A stretch of DNA of 64,000 nucleotides from Manganitrophus sp963718695 (GCA_963718695.1 OY970371.1:2728001-2792000); one strand, 5' to 3'. Positions 43,793-52,530 are shown, counted from the stretch's first letter. The notes: generated by a model not told the origin, from the sequence alone. Numbers and translations are program-made.

Positions 43793-44392
43793 TCACTGCG
43801 GCGACACCCGATTCGCGGTTTTTTCTTCGAGCAATTCTAGCACATGATTCCGCCGTTCGCTCAGCTGTTTTAGAAGAAAAAGATCAGAAGGGGCAGCGGC
43901 TTCCGCTTCCCGATACGCGGCGAGAGCCGGTTCGTATTCGCCCCGCGCCAGGTAAATGGCACCGAGCGTATCGAGATAATAGGGCTTTCGCGCCGAATCG
44001 ATTTCGATCGCCCGTTGGACGAAGCGCTCCGCTTCGAATAGGTCTTTCCCTTCGATCAGATAGAGCGAAGCCAAATTATTGAGGATGGGGGCGTTTCGAG
44101 AATTGAGACGAAGGGACTTTTTGTAGGCTTGTTCTGCAGCAGGATAATCTTTTTTTCCGTAATAAACGTTTCCCAGGTAGCCCTGGATCACCGAAGGGGA
44201 TCCTCCCTTGTCGAGCGCGGTCTGATATTCCATCAGGGCGAGATCCCACGCTCCCTGTGCTTCATAAGAAAGCCCGAGTTGAAGATGCTCCTGACTGGAG
44301 AGCGGGTCGTTTAATACGATGAGTTTCGGAATGGCGCCGCAACCGGCGAGCCCGAAGAAGAGAAGGAAGAGCAGTGCCCGCGCAGGTCGCAT
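43793..44392 (-). CDS. TPR lipoprotein (PA2778-like C-terminal part)
   Basis: A 199-residue lipoprotein with lipobox GLAGC (Cys18) and about four tetratricopeptide repeats (LGLSYEAQGAWDLALMEYQ, GNVYYGKKDYPAAEQAYKKS, LASLYLIEGKDLFEAERFV, LGAIYLARGEYEPALAAYRE). Its start overlaps the stop of the C39-peptidase gene by one base (TGATG). In the PA2778 family a C39-like peptidase domain and TPR repeats occur in one lipoprotein. Here they are two coupled genes, each with its own lipobox. It may serve as scaffold for a peptidase complex in the envelope. Confidence 0.78.
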   Translation of the reverse strand: MRPARALLFLLFFGLAGCGAIPKLIVLNDPLSSQEHLQLGLSYEAQGAWDLALMEYQTALDKGGSPSVIQGYLGNVYYGKKDYPAAEQAYKKSLRLNSRNAPILNNLASLYLIEGKDLFEAERFVQRAIEIDSARKPYYLDTLGAIYLARGEYEPALAAYREAEAAAPSDLFLLKQLSERRNHVLELLEEKTANRVSPQ

Positions 44393-44952
44393 CAGGACTG
44401 ACTTAAGCCGGGGGGAAGGACTTGGAGCGTCCAATAATGGGTCTTCTCCCAAGCTGCGATGAAGGTTTCATACGGAATCGGTTTGTTCTCCTCGGATCCG
44501 GAGTGAACGATCACCTCCTGCCGGGTTTCATCAAGTCCGGTAATGACGACAAAATGACCGACGGGAAAAACGCGTCCTCCCAGATTCAAAAACGCAACCA
44601 GGGGAATGCCCCGCGAAAGATGATCCTTGATATCGGAAAGGCTCCCGGCATAACTCTCGGCCCGCATCCCCTTCTTCCGTGCGAAATGGGTAAGATCGAT
44701 CCCCAAGGCTCCGTTTAACTCCGGAAGATAGACGGCGCGGGTGACTTCCTCCACCGAAATCTCTTCTCGCCAATATTTCAAGACGGCGGTCAGCGATGCG
44801 GGACCGCACAGTCCGACCTGCTGAGGAAAGTAAGGGACATCCAATCGAAGCGCCCCCACGGAAGGAGGGGGGTTTTTTACCGTCGGGGCGCAGGCGGAAA
44901 AGAGTATCACGAGAAAAATCGCCACAGAAGATCGCAGCAGAAGCGGGATCAT
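44392..44952 (-). CDS. C39-family cysteine peptidase lipoprotein (PA2778-like)
   Basis: A 186-residue lipoprotein with lipobox LFSAC (Cys21) and a papain-like C39 domain. Gln and Cys are in PQQVGLCGPASLTAVL (Cys49) and the catalytic histidine is in PVGHFVVITGLD. It lies directly downstream of a PA2779-like gene and overlaps the TPR gene, reproducing the PA2779-PA2778 locus. The start is uncertain: the ATG at 44952 gives a standard lipoprotein signal, while an in-frame ATG at 45015 adds 21 residues; neither has a clear ribosome site. The substrate is unknown. Confidence 0.78.
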   Translation of the reverse strand: MIPLLLRSSVAIFLVILFSACAPTVKNPPPSVGALRLDVPYFPQQVGLCGPASLTAVLKYWREEISVEEVTRAVYLPELNGALGIDLTHFARKKGMRAESYAGSLSDIKDHLSRGIPLVAFLNLGGRVFPVGHFVVITGLDETRQEVIVHSGSEENKPIPYETFIAAWEKTHYWTLQVLPPGLSQS

Positions 44953-45017
44953 CCCGGAAGAAATCAGCTGCGTCGTATCAGCAGGTCCCGTACGATGAAG
45001 GCGACTCACATTCAAAT

Positions 45018-45428
45018 CTACTTTGTGATGATGACTTTGTGCCCGGTCAATTGGAGCAAGATAACCACCAGAATCGCAATCACCAGAAGCGCAATCACCA
45101 CGCCCAGCCCATCCCCTCCGGCATAGAGGGAATCGATTTGACTGGCGACTTGATGGACTTCCTGATCGGAGAGCTGGGCCAGCCGGGAAGTAATTTCTTC
45201 TTGGCTTAAGCCGAGGTCGGACAAGCGCTGGTGGATCATTTTCGATTCAAGAACCGTCTGAATTTTAGAGAGATCCTCTTGTCGGATCGAAGAGGTCTGA
45301 TTGGAGGGGAGAAACATCGCCCAACCTTCGGACGTTGGAAAAACGGAGAGGAGTCCCAAAACCACTGTTGCAATGACCAAGTAAGCGACCAAAGATCGTT
45401 TAAAGAAAAGTTGAACCCGAAAACCCAT
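45018..45428 (-). CDS. PA2779-family protein
   Basis: A 136-residue exported or membrane protein. A first helix (LVAYLVIATVVLGLLSVFP) is followed by AMFLPS and a coiled region with DLSKIQTVLESKMIHQRL and LSQEEITSRLAQLSDQEVH, then a glycine linker. A second helix ends the protein (VVIALLVIAILVVILL). This architecture matches the PA2779 family. The ATG at 45428 has GGAGG six bases upstream. It is the first gene of the three-gene unit with the peptidase and TPR lipoproteins. Function is unknown. Confidence 0.82.
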   Translation of the reverse strand: MGFRVQLFFKRSLVAYLVIATVVLGLLSVFPTSEGWAMFLPSNQTSSIRQEDLSKIQTVLESKMIHQRLSDLGLSQEEITSRLAQLSDQEVHQVASQIDSLYAGGDGLGVVIALLVIAILVVILLQLTGHKVIITK

Positions 45429-45490
45429 CGACGACCTCCTATCCGCAACCATGAATACCGTAAAACAACACGCCGTCTAGACTTTTGCCG

Positions 45491-46048
45491 TTAGACTTCC
45501 AGAATCTCCGCTTCTTTCTTTTTTAAGATTTCATCGACCTTGGTGATGGTTTGGTCGGTCGTTTTTTGGACTTCATCCTGCGCCTTGCGGAGCGCATCCT
45601 CCGTCAGCGTTCCGTCCTTCTGCAGCGATTTGAGCTCTTCGTTTGTATCGCGCCGGATGTTTCGGATGGCCACCTTCGACTCTTCCCCGATCCTTTTCAC
45701 CAGCTTCACGAGATCTTTTCTTCGCTCTTCGGTCAGAGGAGGGATGCTGATCCGGATGACCTTTCCATCGTTGGAGGGGGTGAGTCCCAGCCCGGAACCC
45801 AAGATCGCCTTTTCCATCTCGGGAAGCTGGCTGGAATCCCAGGGCTGGATGAGAACCGTTCTGCTGTCCGGGACGGAGAGGGTTGCGATCTGCTTTAAGG
45901 GGGTCGACGTTCCATAATAGTTGACCTGGACGGAATCGAAGAGGACCAATGAGGCACGGCCGGTCCGAACCCCGGAGAGTTCCACTTTCAGGTGTTGGAG
46001 GGAAGCCTCCATCTTCTCGAGCATTTTCCTTTTAGCGTCAGCCACCAT
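45491..46048 (-). CDS. frr: Ribosome recycling factor
   Basis: RRF works with EF-G to split post-termination ribosomes. The 185-residue protein has the typical start AKRKMLEKMEASLQHLKVELSGVRTGRA in domain I and the domain II segment YYGTSTPLKQIATLSVPD. The C-terminal helices include RRDTNEELKSLQKD and LKKKEAEILEV. Length is standard. It closes the conserved rpsB-tsf-pyrH-frr order. Confidence 0.98.
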   Translation of the reverse strand: MVADAKRKMLEKMEASLQHLKVELSGVRTGRASLVLFDSVQVNYYGTSTPLKQIATLSVPDSRTVLIQPWDSSQLPEMEKAILGSGLGLTPSNDGKVIRISIPPLTEERRKDLVKLVKRIGEESKVAIRNIRRDTNEELKSLQKDGTLTEDALRKAQDEVQKTTDQTITKVDEILKKKEAEILEV

Positions 46049-46113
46049 GAATCATCCCTTCCATCTCGCAATCATCCACCCGAATTCCATTGCGCCGATC
46101 GATGCGTCTTAGA

Positions 46114-46836
46114 TCAGCGGGACTTTCGAATGAGGGTCCCCACACGCTCTCCGGTGAGGACCTTACGAATGTTTTCTTTTTCTTTGACGTTGAAGACGAT
46201 CAGCGGAAGATTATTATCCATGCAGAGAGTGACCGCGGTGGAATCCATGATCTTTAATCCCTTCTCGATCACTTCGAAGAAGGTCAGTTCGGAAAACTTG
46301 CGGGCCGCCGGATCCTTCATCGGGTCCCGGTCGAACACGCCGTCTACCTTGGTTCCCTTTAAGATCACTTCGGCGCCGATTTCCATCGCCCGAAGCACCG
46401 CCGCCGTATCGGTCGAAAAATAAGGATTGCCGGTCCCGGCCGCAAAGATGACCACCCGTTTTTTTTCCAGATGGCGGATCGCTTTTCTTCGGATGTACCC
46501 CTCCGCCAGCTCTTTCATCTCGATCGCCGACTGAACCCGGGTGAAGACCCCTTTCTTTTCGAGGATATTCTGAAGGGCCAGGGCATTGAGGACCGTTGCC
46601 AACATCCCCATGTAATCGGCGGAGGTCCGCTCCATCCCGGCAGCGCTCCCGGCGATTCCCCGGAAGATGTTTCCGCCGCCGATGACCACCGCCGTCTCAA
46701 CCTCCATCGAGACGATCTCTTTGATTTCCTCCGCGATAGTATCGAGCATCTTGGGATCGATGCCGTACCCCTGATCTCCCGCCAACACCTCTCCGCTCAC
46801 CTTCAGCAGAACTCTCTTATATTTGGCATCGGACAT
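46114..46836 (-). CDS. pyrH: Uridylate kinase
   Basis: PyrH phosphorylates UMP to UDP and is hexameric and GTP-regulated in bacteria. The 240-residue protein shows KVSGEVLAGDQGYGIDPKML at the N-terminus, VIGGGNIFRG, DYMGMLATVLNALAL and FAAGTGNPYFSTDTAA. All are family signatures of the amino-acid-kinase fold. Located between tsf and frr, as in most bacteria. Confidence 0.98.
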   Translation of the reverse strand: MSDAKYKRVLLKVSGEVLAGDQGYGIDPKMLDTIAEEIKEIVSMEVETAVVIGGGNIFRGIAGSAAGMERTSADYMGMLATVLNALALQNILEKKGVFTRVQSAIEMKELAEGYIRRKAIRHLEKKRVVIFAAGTGNPYFSTDTAAVLRAMEIGAEVILKGTKVDGVFDRDPMKDPAARKFSELTFFEVIEKGLKIMDSTAVTLCMDNNLPLIVFNVKEKENIRKVLTGERVGTLIRKSR

Positions 46837-46947
46837 GGGCGGCGATCCTAATTCAATTAAACGATGGAGGGGTCACACCGCCGGACCGGATGGCAAAGGG
46901 TTGCCATCCGGTCCATTGGCCTGAAATACATGGAAGGTAGAGACGCA

Positions 46948-47550
46948 TTAGGCCTCCTCTCCCAATTGATATCGCGTAAACCGGCGGATAGCCATGTTCT
47001 CCCCGACCTTTGCAATCTTCTGTGCCAACAGATCTTTGATTTTAGTCTGAGGATCTTTGATGAACGGCTGCTCCAGAAGGCAGACCTCTTCAAAAAACTT
47101 CTCGAGTTTTCCCTCGGCGATTTTGGCGATCACCGCCTCCGGCTTTTTGGTCTCGCGCGCCTGAGCAATGTAGATGTTCCGCTCCTTCTCGATTACTTCC
47201 GCGGGAACCTCCTCGCGCCGGATATACTGGGGCGGGGGGGTCGAGCCAGCGACCTGCATCGCGACATCTCGAACAAATTCCTGAAACTCAGGATTCCGCG
47301 CGACGAAATCAGTTTCGCAGTTCACCTCCACCAAAACGCCGATTTTCCCGCCGAAGTGAATATACGAGCCGATGCTTCCTTCACGCGTCTCCCGTCCCGC
47401 TTTTTTAGCAGCGGTCGCAAGTCCCTTCTGTCGCAGAAAATCAATCGCCTTGGAAAGATCTCCCTGCGACTGCGCCAGGGCGGCTTTACAATCCATAATC
47501 CCGGCGCCTGTCTTTTCGCGCAACTCCTTAATCGTATCGACTGCCGACAT
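46948..47550 (-). CDS. tsf: Elongation factor Ts
   Basis: EF-Ts exchanges GDP on EF-Tu. The 200-residue protein is the short form lacking one core subdomain and the C-terminal module, as in Thermus and several other phyla. It has the N-terminal UBA-like domain (LREKTGAGIMDCKAAL) and the core segment VLVEVNCETDFVARNPEF, ending with the RRFTRYQLGEE region. It lies between rpsB and pyrH. Confidence 0.97.
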   Translation of the reverse strand: MSAVDTIKELREKTGAGIMDCKAALAQSQGDLSKAIDFLRQKGLATAAKKAGRETREGSIGSYIHFGGKIGVLVEVNCETDFVARNPEFQEFVRDVAMQVAGSTPPPQYIRREEVPAEVIEKERNIYIAQARETKKPEAVIAKIAEGKLEKFFEEVCLLEQPFIKDPQTKIKDLLAQKIAKVGENMAIRRFTRYQLGEEA

Positions 47551-47562
47551 TCCGTTTCCTTT

Positions 47563-47596
47563 CTTAAATATCTTTAAATCTTAAATATCTTTAAAA
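47563..47596. repeat. 17-bp tandem duplication in rpsB-tsf spacer
   Basis: CTTAAATATCTTTAAAT (47563-47579) is followed immediately by CTTAAATATCTTTAAAA (47580-47596). It is AT-rich and lies just before the tsf start, so it forms part of the tsf leader. Confidence 0.8.
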
Positions 47597-47627
47597 GAAA
47601 TCAGAGTTCGAGGTAGAGCTGTAGAGC

Positions 47628-48410
47628 TTATGAAGCAGCCGCTCCCGGCTCTCCCTCTGCCGCGGCCATCACCGGTTCCGGCTTCACGTCCTGCGGGGAA
47701 CTCGGAGAGGGCCGTTCGGTCTGTGTCTTCTCGCGGATACGCCGACCCTCCAAGACCGCATCGGCGACGCGGCTGGTGATCAAACGAATCGCTCGGATCG
47801 CATCGTCGTTGCCCGGGATGACATAATCGATCTCATCGGGATCGCAGTTCGTATCGACGATGGCGATGACCGGAATCCCCAGCCGATTTGCCTCTAACAC
47901 GGCGGTTCGCTCTTTCATCGTATCGATCACAAAAATCGCCGCCGGAAGACTCCGCATCTCCTTGATTCCGCCGAGATTCCACTCGAGGTGCTCCCGCTCT
48001 TTTTCCATCTGGAGCACTTCTTTTTTCGGCAGCCGTTCATGGGTGCCGTCTTCACGGGCCGCTTCGAGCTTTTTTAACTTTTCAATGCTCTTCCGGATGG
48101 TGGCGAAATTGGTAAGCATTCCCCCCAGCCAGCGGTGGTTCACATAGAACATGCCGCAGCGCTTCGTCTCGGCATCCACGATCTCCTGCGCCTGTCGCTT
48201 CGTTCCAACAAAAAGGATCGTCTCTCCACGCGCCACAAGGTTCCGGACGAAATCGGTCGCTTCCGCGAACTTCTTAACCGTCTTCTGGAGGTCGATGATA
48301 TAAATATCATTTCTCTCCCCGAAGATATATTTGGCCATCTTCGGATTCCAACGATTGGTTTGGTGTCCAAAGTGAACACCCGCTTCAAGTAATTCTCTCA
48401 TTTCAGTCAT
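47628..48410 (-). CDS. rpsB: Small-subunit ribosomal protein uS2
   Basis: The 260-residue protein has the S2 signatures ELLEAGVHFGHQTNRWNPKM, RWLGGMLTNF, GIKEMRSLPAAIFVID and ANRLGIPVIAIVDTNCDPD. After the conserved core, a low-complexity tail with prolines and alanines (about residues 230-260) extends the protein slightly beyond the usual size. It is the first gene of the rpsB-tsf-pyrH-frr operon, with AAGGAG before the ATG. Confidence 0.98.
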   Translation of the reverse strand: MTEMRELLEAGVHFGHQTNRWNPKMAKYIFGERNDIYIIDLQKTVKKFAEATDFVRNLVARGETILFVGTKRQAQEIVDAETKRCGMFYVNHRWLGGMLTNFATIRKSIEKLKKLEAAREDGTHERLPKKEVLQMEKEREHLEWNLGGIKEMRSLPAAIFVIDTMKERTAVLEANRLGIPVIAIVDTNCDPDEIDYVIPGNDDAIRAIRLITSRVADAVLEGRRIREKTQTERPSPSSPQDVKPEPVMAAAEGEPGAAAS

Positions 48411-48485
48411 TGCTTCTCCTTAGTTTTGGTCTGAGCCTCCGCTCCCGCTTTTACGCACTGATTGCCTCGTGGACAAAAAGGGCGA

Positions 48486-48516
48486 CCCGACCTTCGGCTG
48501 CGCCGTTTCGGTCGGG
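48486..48516 (-). promoter_or_regulatory. Stable hairpin in the rpsB leader
   Basis: CCCGACC (48486-48492) and GGTCGGG (48510-48516) form a perfect outer stem with an inner CGGC/GCCG stem. It lies about 80 bases before the rpsB start codon in a leader of roughly 205 bases. S2 commonly represses its own mRNA through a structured leader, so an autoregulatory role is possible but not shown. Confidence 0.4.
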
Positions 48517-48623
48517 GACCGAGCCCCAGCGGGGAGCGTGTGTATTTTGTATTGTAATGTTGAAGGTATTACCTGATCTCGATCACAGGAAGTTCAAATG
48601 ATGAGATTTTAAAAAGTAACATA

Positions 48624-48651
48624 ATTATAGCCGAATTTGCAATAGTAAAAA
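48624..48651 (-). promoter_or_regulatory. Probable promoter of the rpsB operon
   Basis: On the minus strand a perfect TATAAT (48624-48629) lies 16 bases after a weak TTTTTA box (48646-48651). The region is AT-rich, unlike the flanks. The -35 match is poor. Confidence 0.45.
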
Positions 48652-48669
48652 AGGATCCGCTCTCCTCTT

Positions 48670-49872
48670 TTAGCTCCGGTACGCTGCATTGATCTTAACG
48701 TAGTCGAGGCTGAGATCGGAAGTCCAGAAGTCGGCACGACCCCTGCCGGAATGGAGGTGGATCATCAATTCAATCTCCCTTTGTTTCAATAGGATCGCCA
48801 CCCTCGCTTCCGCATCCTTCCCCTGGTACACCCCCTTACGGACGAGCGCCACCGAACCGAAGGAAAGATCGATCTGCTCCGGATCGACCGGCACCCCCGC
48901 ATTTCCGATGGCGGCAACAATCCGTCCCCAATTGGCATCTTCCCCGAAGAAAGCGGTCTTGACCAGACTGGAGCAGGCAATCGATTCCGCAATCCGCCGG
49001 GCCGCCGAATCGCTCCGGGCGCCGGTGACCTTGATTTCGATCATCTTGGTGGCCCCCTCCCCGTCTCGGACGATCATCTTGGCAAGCGAGAGGCAGGCCG
49101 CCTCCAACAGGGCGGCAAACTGGCCGTAGGCCGTCCCCTTGGATCGGATCTCTTTTCCCCGCTGTCCGCCGGCAAAACAGAGGACCATGTCGTTCGTGCT
49201 GGTGTCGCCGTCGACGGTGGTGCGGTTGAAGGAACGGTCAACCCCCTGCCGGAGCGCCTCCTGAAGCAGACGCGGCTCGATCGCCGCATCGGTCGTCAAG
49301 AAAGCAAGCATCGTCGCCATATTTGGATGGATCATCCCCGACCCCTTGGCGATCCCGCCGACCCGGACCTCCTCTCGACCGACCTTGCCGACAAAGGCCG
49401 CTTCTTTCAAGAATGTATCAGTTGTCATAATTGCTTCCGCCGCAGCGCGGCCGCCGCTTCGCGAAAGCTGCGAGGCCAACCGCGGAACCGCCCCGGTGAT
49501 CTTTTCGATCGGCAGAAACTCCCCAATCACCCCGGTCGATGCGACATAGACTGACTCGATCGGGACACCCAATACACGCGCCGCCGCTTCGGCCATCGCT
49601 TCGGCATCCTGGTCGCCTCGTTTTCCGGTAAAGGCATTCGCGTTGCCGCTGTTGGCGATAATGGCCTGGCCTTTTTTCTTCCGTAGATGCTTCCGATCGA
49701 GCAAAAGCGGGGGTGCTTGGAATCGATTCTTCGTAAAGACCCCCGCCACGTTGCAAACGGTTTCGGAAAAAATCAACGCCAGATCAGGCTTCTCAACTTT
49801 CTTGATCCCTGCCACTGTTCCGGCCGCCATAAAGCCGTCGACGGCGGTAATGCCCCCTTCAATCTGCTCCAT
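48670..49872 (-). CDS. argJ: Glutamate N-acetyltransferase / amino-acid acetyltransferase
   Basis: ArgJ transfers the acetyl group between N-acetylornithine and glutamate in the cyclic arginine pathway. The 400-residue precursor has the autocleavage site at GMIHPNMATMLAF, where the threonine becomes the nucleophile of the beta chain. GNANAFTG and STGVIGEFLP come earlier, and FNRTTVDGDTSTND and EDANWGRIVAAIGNAG are further family motifs. It lies 21 bases after argC in one operon. Confidence 0.96.
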   Translation of the reverse strand: MEQIEGGITAVDGFMAAGTVAGIKKVEKPDLALIFSETVCNVAGVFTKNRFQAPPLLLDRKHLRKKKGQAIIANSGNANAFTGKRGDQDAEAMAEAAARVLGVPIESVYVASTGVIGEFLPIEKITGAVPRLASQLSRSGGRAAAEAIMTTDTFLKEAAFVGKVGREEVRVGGIAKGSGMIHPNMATMLAFLTTDAAIEPRLLQEALRQGVDRSFNRTTVDGDTSTNDMVLCFAGGQRGKEIRSKGTAYGQFAALLEAACLSLAKMIVRDGEGATKMIEIKVTGARSDSAARRIAESIACSSLVKTAFFGEDANWGRIVAAIGNAGVPVDPEQIDLSFGSVALVRKGVYQGKDAEARVAILLKQREIELMIHLHSGRGRADFWTSDLSLDYVKINAAYRS

Positions 49873-49893
49873 CGTTCATCCGAATAAAAGCGT

Positions 49894-50931
49894 TTAGGGA
49901 AAGATCCCCGGCGACATCAGACCCAGCCGCTCGTCCCATCCCATCATGACATTCATATTCTGAATCGCCTGTCCCGACGCCCCTTTCACCAGGTTGTCGA
50001 TCGCAGACATGAGGATCGCCGTCCGACCCGAAGGGGTCGCAAAAGCGCCGATATCGCAGAAGTTCGATCCGCGAATCTGACTCAGGTTCGGTGCGCCCTC
50101 GAACCTCCGGATGAATGGCTCACCCCGATAGAGATCCAAAACCGAATCGATCTTCTTCTGTGTGAATTTTTCCTTCAACGGAAGATAGATCGTCGTCAGA
50201 ATCCCCCGGTTGACCGGGAGAAGATAAGGGGTGAAGAGGGTGGATATCTTCTGCTTGCCGATCCGCCGAATCTCCTGCTCAATTTCAGGAAGATGCCGGT
50301 GAACGCCGATGTTGTACGCCGCCATTCCCTCATTCACTTCGGTAAAGTGCGCCTTTGCGGAGGGGGTCCGTCCCGCCCCCGAAACGCCTGATTTGGAATC
50401 GATGATGATTTCACGGCTTGCATCGATGCACCCGGCCTTCAGAAAAGGATAAAGGAGCAGCAGCGCACCAGTCGGATAACAACCGGGGTTGGCAATGAAC
50501 TGGCTTCGCGAGATCTCTTTCCGGTAGACCTCGGTGAGGCCGTAGACGGCGTCCTTCAGGAGCTCGGGACGGATATGAGGTGACTTGTACCAGCGCTCAT
50601 ACAGCGGGGCGGATCGGAGGCGAAAATCAGCGGAGAGGTCGATGACCCGTTTGCCCAAATCGATGAGCTGCCGCGCCGGCTCCATCGCTTTCGTGTGTGA
50701 GAGGGCGAGGAAGACCAGATCGGCCTTTTCTGCGATCTTCTTCGGCTCAAAAGATTCCAGCGTCAGGTTGTAATACCCTTTTAACGAGGGAAGCCGGTTC
50801 TCCAGCGGCTCTCCGGCCGACTGCTCGGAAGTGACGCTGACGACCTCGACATACGGATGCTGAGACAGGAGCCGGAGTAATTCTCCACCCGTATAACCGG
50901 TGGCGCCGGCAATGGCAACTTTGAGGGTCAT
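49894..50931 (-). CDS. argC: N-acetyl-gamma-glutamyl-phosphate reductase
   Basis: ArgC reduces N-acetylglutamyl phosphate with NADPH in arginine synthesis. The 345-residue protein begins with the Rossmann motif VAIAGATGYTGGELLRLL. It has the catalytic cysteine in FIANPGCYPTGALL and SGVSGAGRTPS, followed by AYNIGVHRHLPEIEQE. Operon with argJ. The leader has a small GGGACC/GGTCCC hairpin between the rpsI terminator and the start codon. Confidence 0.97.
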   Translation of the reverse strand: MTLKVAIAGATGYTGGELLRLLSQHPYVEVVSVTSEQSAGEPLENRLPSLKGYYNLTLESFEPKKIAEKADLVFLALSHTKAMEPARQLIDLGKRVIDLSADFRLRSAPLYERWYKSPHIRPELLKDAVYGLTEVYRKEISRSQFIANPGCYPTGALLLLYPFLKAGCIDASREIIIDSKSGVSGAGRTPSAKAHFTEVNEGMAAYNIGVHRHLPEIEQEIRRIGKQKISTLFTPYLLPVNRGILTTIYLPLKEKFTQKKIDSVLDLYRGEPFIRRFEGAPNLSQIRGSNFCDIGAFATPSGRTAILMSAIDNLVKGASGQAIQNMNVMMGWDERLGLMSPGIFP

Positions 50932-50979
50932 CTCTTCACTTATCTTTGTGGGAGGGACCTCTGGTCCCGATATTTACTT

Positions 50980-51010
50980 AAAAAAAAGGGAAGGTCTTTC
51001 GACCTTCCCG
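50980..51010 (-). terminator. Rho-independent terminator of rplM-rpsI
   Basis: On the minus strand GGGAAGGTC and GACCTTCCC form a 9-bp perfect stem around a GAAA tetraloop, followed directly by eight T residues. It lies about 27 bases past the rpsI stop. Confidence 0.92.
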
Positions 51011-51036
51011 AATCACGTGCGAGGTGAAAAGAACTT

Positions 51037-51429
51037 TTACCGCTTGGAGTATTGGAACCGCTTGCGCGCTCCCTTTTGCCCATACTTCTTTCTCTCTTTG
51101 ACCCTTGGATCGCGGGTGAGCAATCCTTCTTTCTTTAAAGCGGTCCGTGATTGAGGGATCGCTTCTAAAAGGGCTTTCGAGATGCCATGACGGAGCGCAC
51201 CCGCCTGGCCGGTCAGTCCCCCGCCATGAACAGTGGCGACGGCGTTGTATCGTCCGACCGTTTCGGTCAATTGGAAGGGCTGGATGAGGAGATACTTCCA
51301 GGCTTGGCGGGGGAAATACTCGTCCGACGGCCTGCCGTTGACAAGGATCTTTCCCTCTCCCGGCTCCAAATAAACGCGCGCGGTGGCGTTCTTTCTTTTT
51401 CCTGTGGCAAAATAACGGGTTGCCGCCAT
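51037..51429 (-). CDS. rpsI: Small-subunit ribosomal protein uS9
   Basis: The 130-residue protein has ATGKRKNATARVYLEPGEGKILVNG at the N-terminus, VHGGGLTGQAGALRHGISKAL in the middle and the RNA-binding C-terminus RKKYGQKGARKRFQYSKR. The ATG at 51429 lies nine bases after AGGGG; an in-frame ATG at 51435 overlaps the rplM stop. It follows rplM, the universal order. Confidence 0.98.
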   Translation of the reverse strand: MAATRYFATGKRKNATARVYLEPGEGKILVNGRPSDEYFPRQAWKYLLIQPFQLTETVGRYNAVATVHGGGLTGQAGALRHGISKALLEAIPQSRTALKKEGLLTRDPRVKERKKYGQKGARKRFQYSKR

Positions 51430-51431
51430 GA

Positions 51432-51884
51432 TCATGAACCCCTTTCTTTTTCTTTTACCGCCAAAGCTTGCGGTTGCTGCGCCTGGTGCGGATGTTCGGG
51501 ACCGGCATAGACCTTCAATTTCTTCGCCATCGCCTTACCCAGCTTGGTCTTCGGGAGCATCCCGGCGATCGCATAGGTGACAAGCCGTTCCGGCTTCTCA
51601 CGCAACATCTTCTCCGCGTTTGTCTCCTTCAACCCGCCCCGCATATAACCGCTGTGGTGATAATATTTCTTTTTAACCGCTTTGCCCGCGGTCAACACAA
51701 CCTTCGCCGCGTTGACGACGACCACATGGTCGCCAAGATCCTGGTTGGGGGTAAAAACGGCCTTGTGCTTTCCACGAAGAACCGCCGCGACTTGAGTCGC
51801 CATTCGTCCCAACACCTTTCCGTTCGCATCAACGACGAACCACTTCCTCTGAATATCGGACTCTTTCACTGCCGTTGTTTTCAT
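51432..51884 (-). CDS. rplM: Large-subunit ribosomal protein uL13
   Basis: The 150-residue protein shows the L13 signatures RKWFVVDANGKVLGRMATQVA, DHVVVVNAAKVVLTAGKA and KKYYHHSGYMRGGLKE, ending GMLPKTKLGKAMAKKLKVY. Length is normal. It is transcribed from the promoter at 51932-51958 and is followed directly by rpsI. Confidence 0.98.
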   Translation of the reverse strand: MKTTAVKESDIQRKWFVVDANGKVLGRMATQVAAVLRGKHKAVFTPNQDLGDHVVVVNAAKVVLTAGKAVKKKYYHHSGYMRGGLKETNAEKMLREKPERLVTYAIAGMLPKTKLGKAMAKKLKVYAGPEHPHQAQQPQALAVKEKERGS

Positions 51885-51931
51885 CTCTATCCTTCATTAA
51901 TTTAAGTAAAACCGCGATAAAGTAGTGTATT

Positions 51932-51958
51932 TTTATACAATGATCGGTCTTTTGTCAA
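51932..51958 (-). promoter_or_regulatory. Promoter of rplM-rpsI
   Basis: On the minus strand TTGACA (51953-51958) is followed after 15 bases by TATAAA (51932-51937). The spacing is shorter than optimal, yet both boxes are strong. Confidence 0.55.
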
Positions 51959-51982
51959 GGGGAAAGATTGAACTGGGGGGTG

Positions 51983-52009
51983 TAAGGGCGACCCGGTGGG
52001 TCGCCTTTA
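51983..52009. repeat. GC-rich extragenic palindrome overlapping a stop codon
   Basis: GGCGACCC (51987-51994) and GGGTCGCC (51998-52005) form a stem with a 3-base loop, extended by TAAG and TTTA. It overlaps the stop codon of the downstream bifunctional-nuclease gene and resembles a widespread GGGCGACCCGGTGGG palindrome type. It may help end that transcript. Confidence 0.6.
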
Positions 52010-52489
52010 CGCATTGTAGGAGCCGAAGTCTTTCGGTTTGAGTCGCTCGAGCCACTCGTCCAGGTTCTCCGATGATTTCTTTCGCAGAACCTCTTCGGTA
52101 ACATAGATCGGAACCCTGGCGCGCAGGGCCAGCGCAATGGCGTCGCTCGGTCGGGCATCGATCGTAAATTCTCCGGCCCCTGTCCTTTCTTGCTCCAACG
52201 TCCGTCGATGCGCCAGATAAAGGGTCGCGAAATAAGTATTGTTGTTGAGATCATGGATGACGATCTTTTCCATCTGGATGCTTAAATGGGTCAACAGGTC
52301 GCGTAGAAGATCATGCGTGAGAGGACGTTGCGGGACGATCCCCTCCAGCGCAAATCGGATCGCGTTGCCTTCGGTCGTTCCAACCCAAATCGGAAGAAGC
52401 TCCACATTCTGCTCATCTTTTAATATGACAATCTGAGCTTCCGTATTCGGATCAGAGACCACGGCGTGCACTTTAAGTGGGATATTCAT
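52007..52489 (-). CDS. Bifunctional nuclease family protein (BFN/DUF151), copy 2
   Basis: A 160-residue single-domain protein of the BFN/DUF151 family. It has NTEAQIVILKDEQNVELLPIWVG, GNAIRFALEG, RPLTHDLLRDLL and the signature TIDARPSDAIALALR, then a polar C-terminal tail. Some family members have DNase and RNase activity, but the function of most is unknown. It is the last gene of a four-gene unit that begins with another BFN copy; the ribosome site GGGAG lies six bases before the ATG. Confidence 0.88.
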   Translation of the reverse strand: MNIPLKVHAVVSDPNTEAQIVILKDEQNVELLPIWVGTTEGNAIRFALEGIVPQRPLTHDLLRDLLTHLSIQMEKIVIHDLNNNTYFATLYLAHRRTLEQERTGAGEFTIDARPSDAIALALRARVPIYVTEEVLRKKSSENLDEWLERLKPKDFGSYNA

Positions 52490-52530
52490 CTCGGACTCCC
52501 TGCCTTCCTAAATTCTTTTCCATTGAAACT

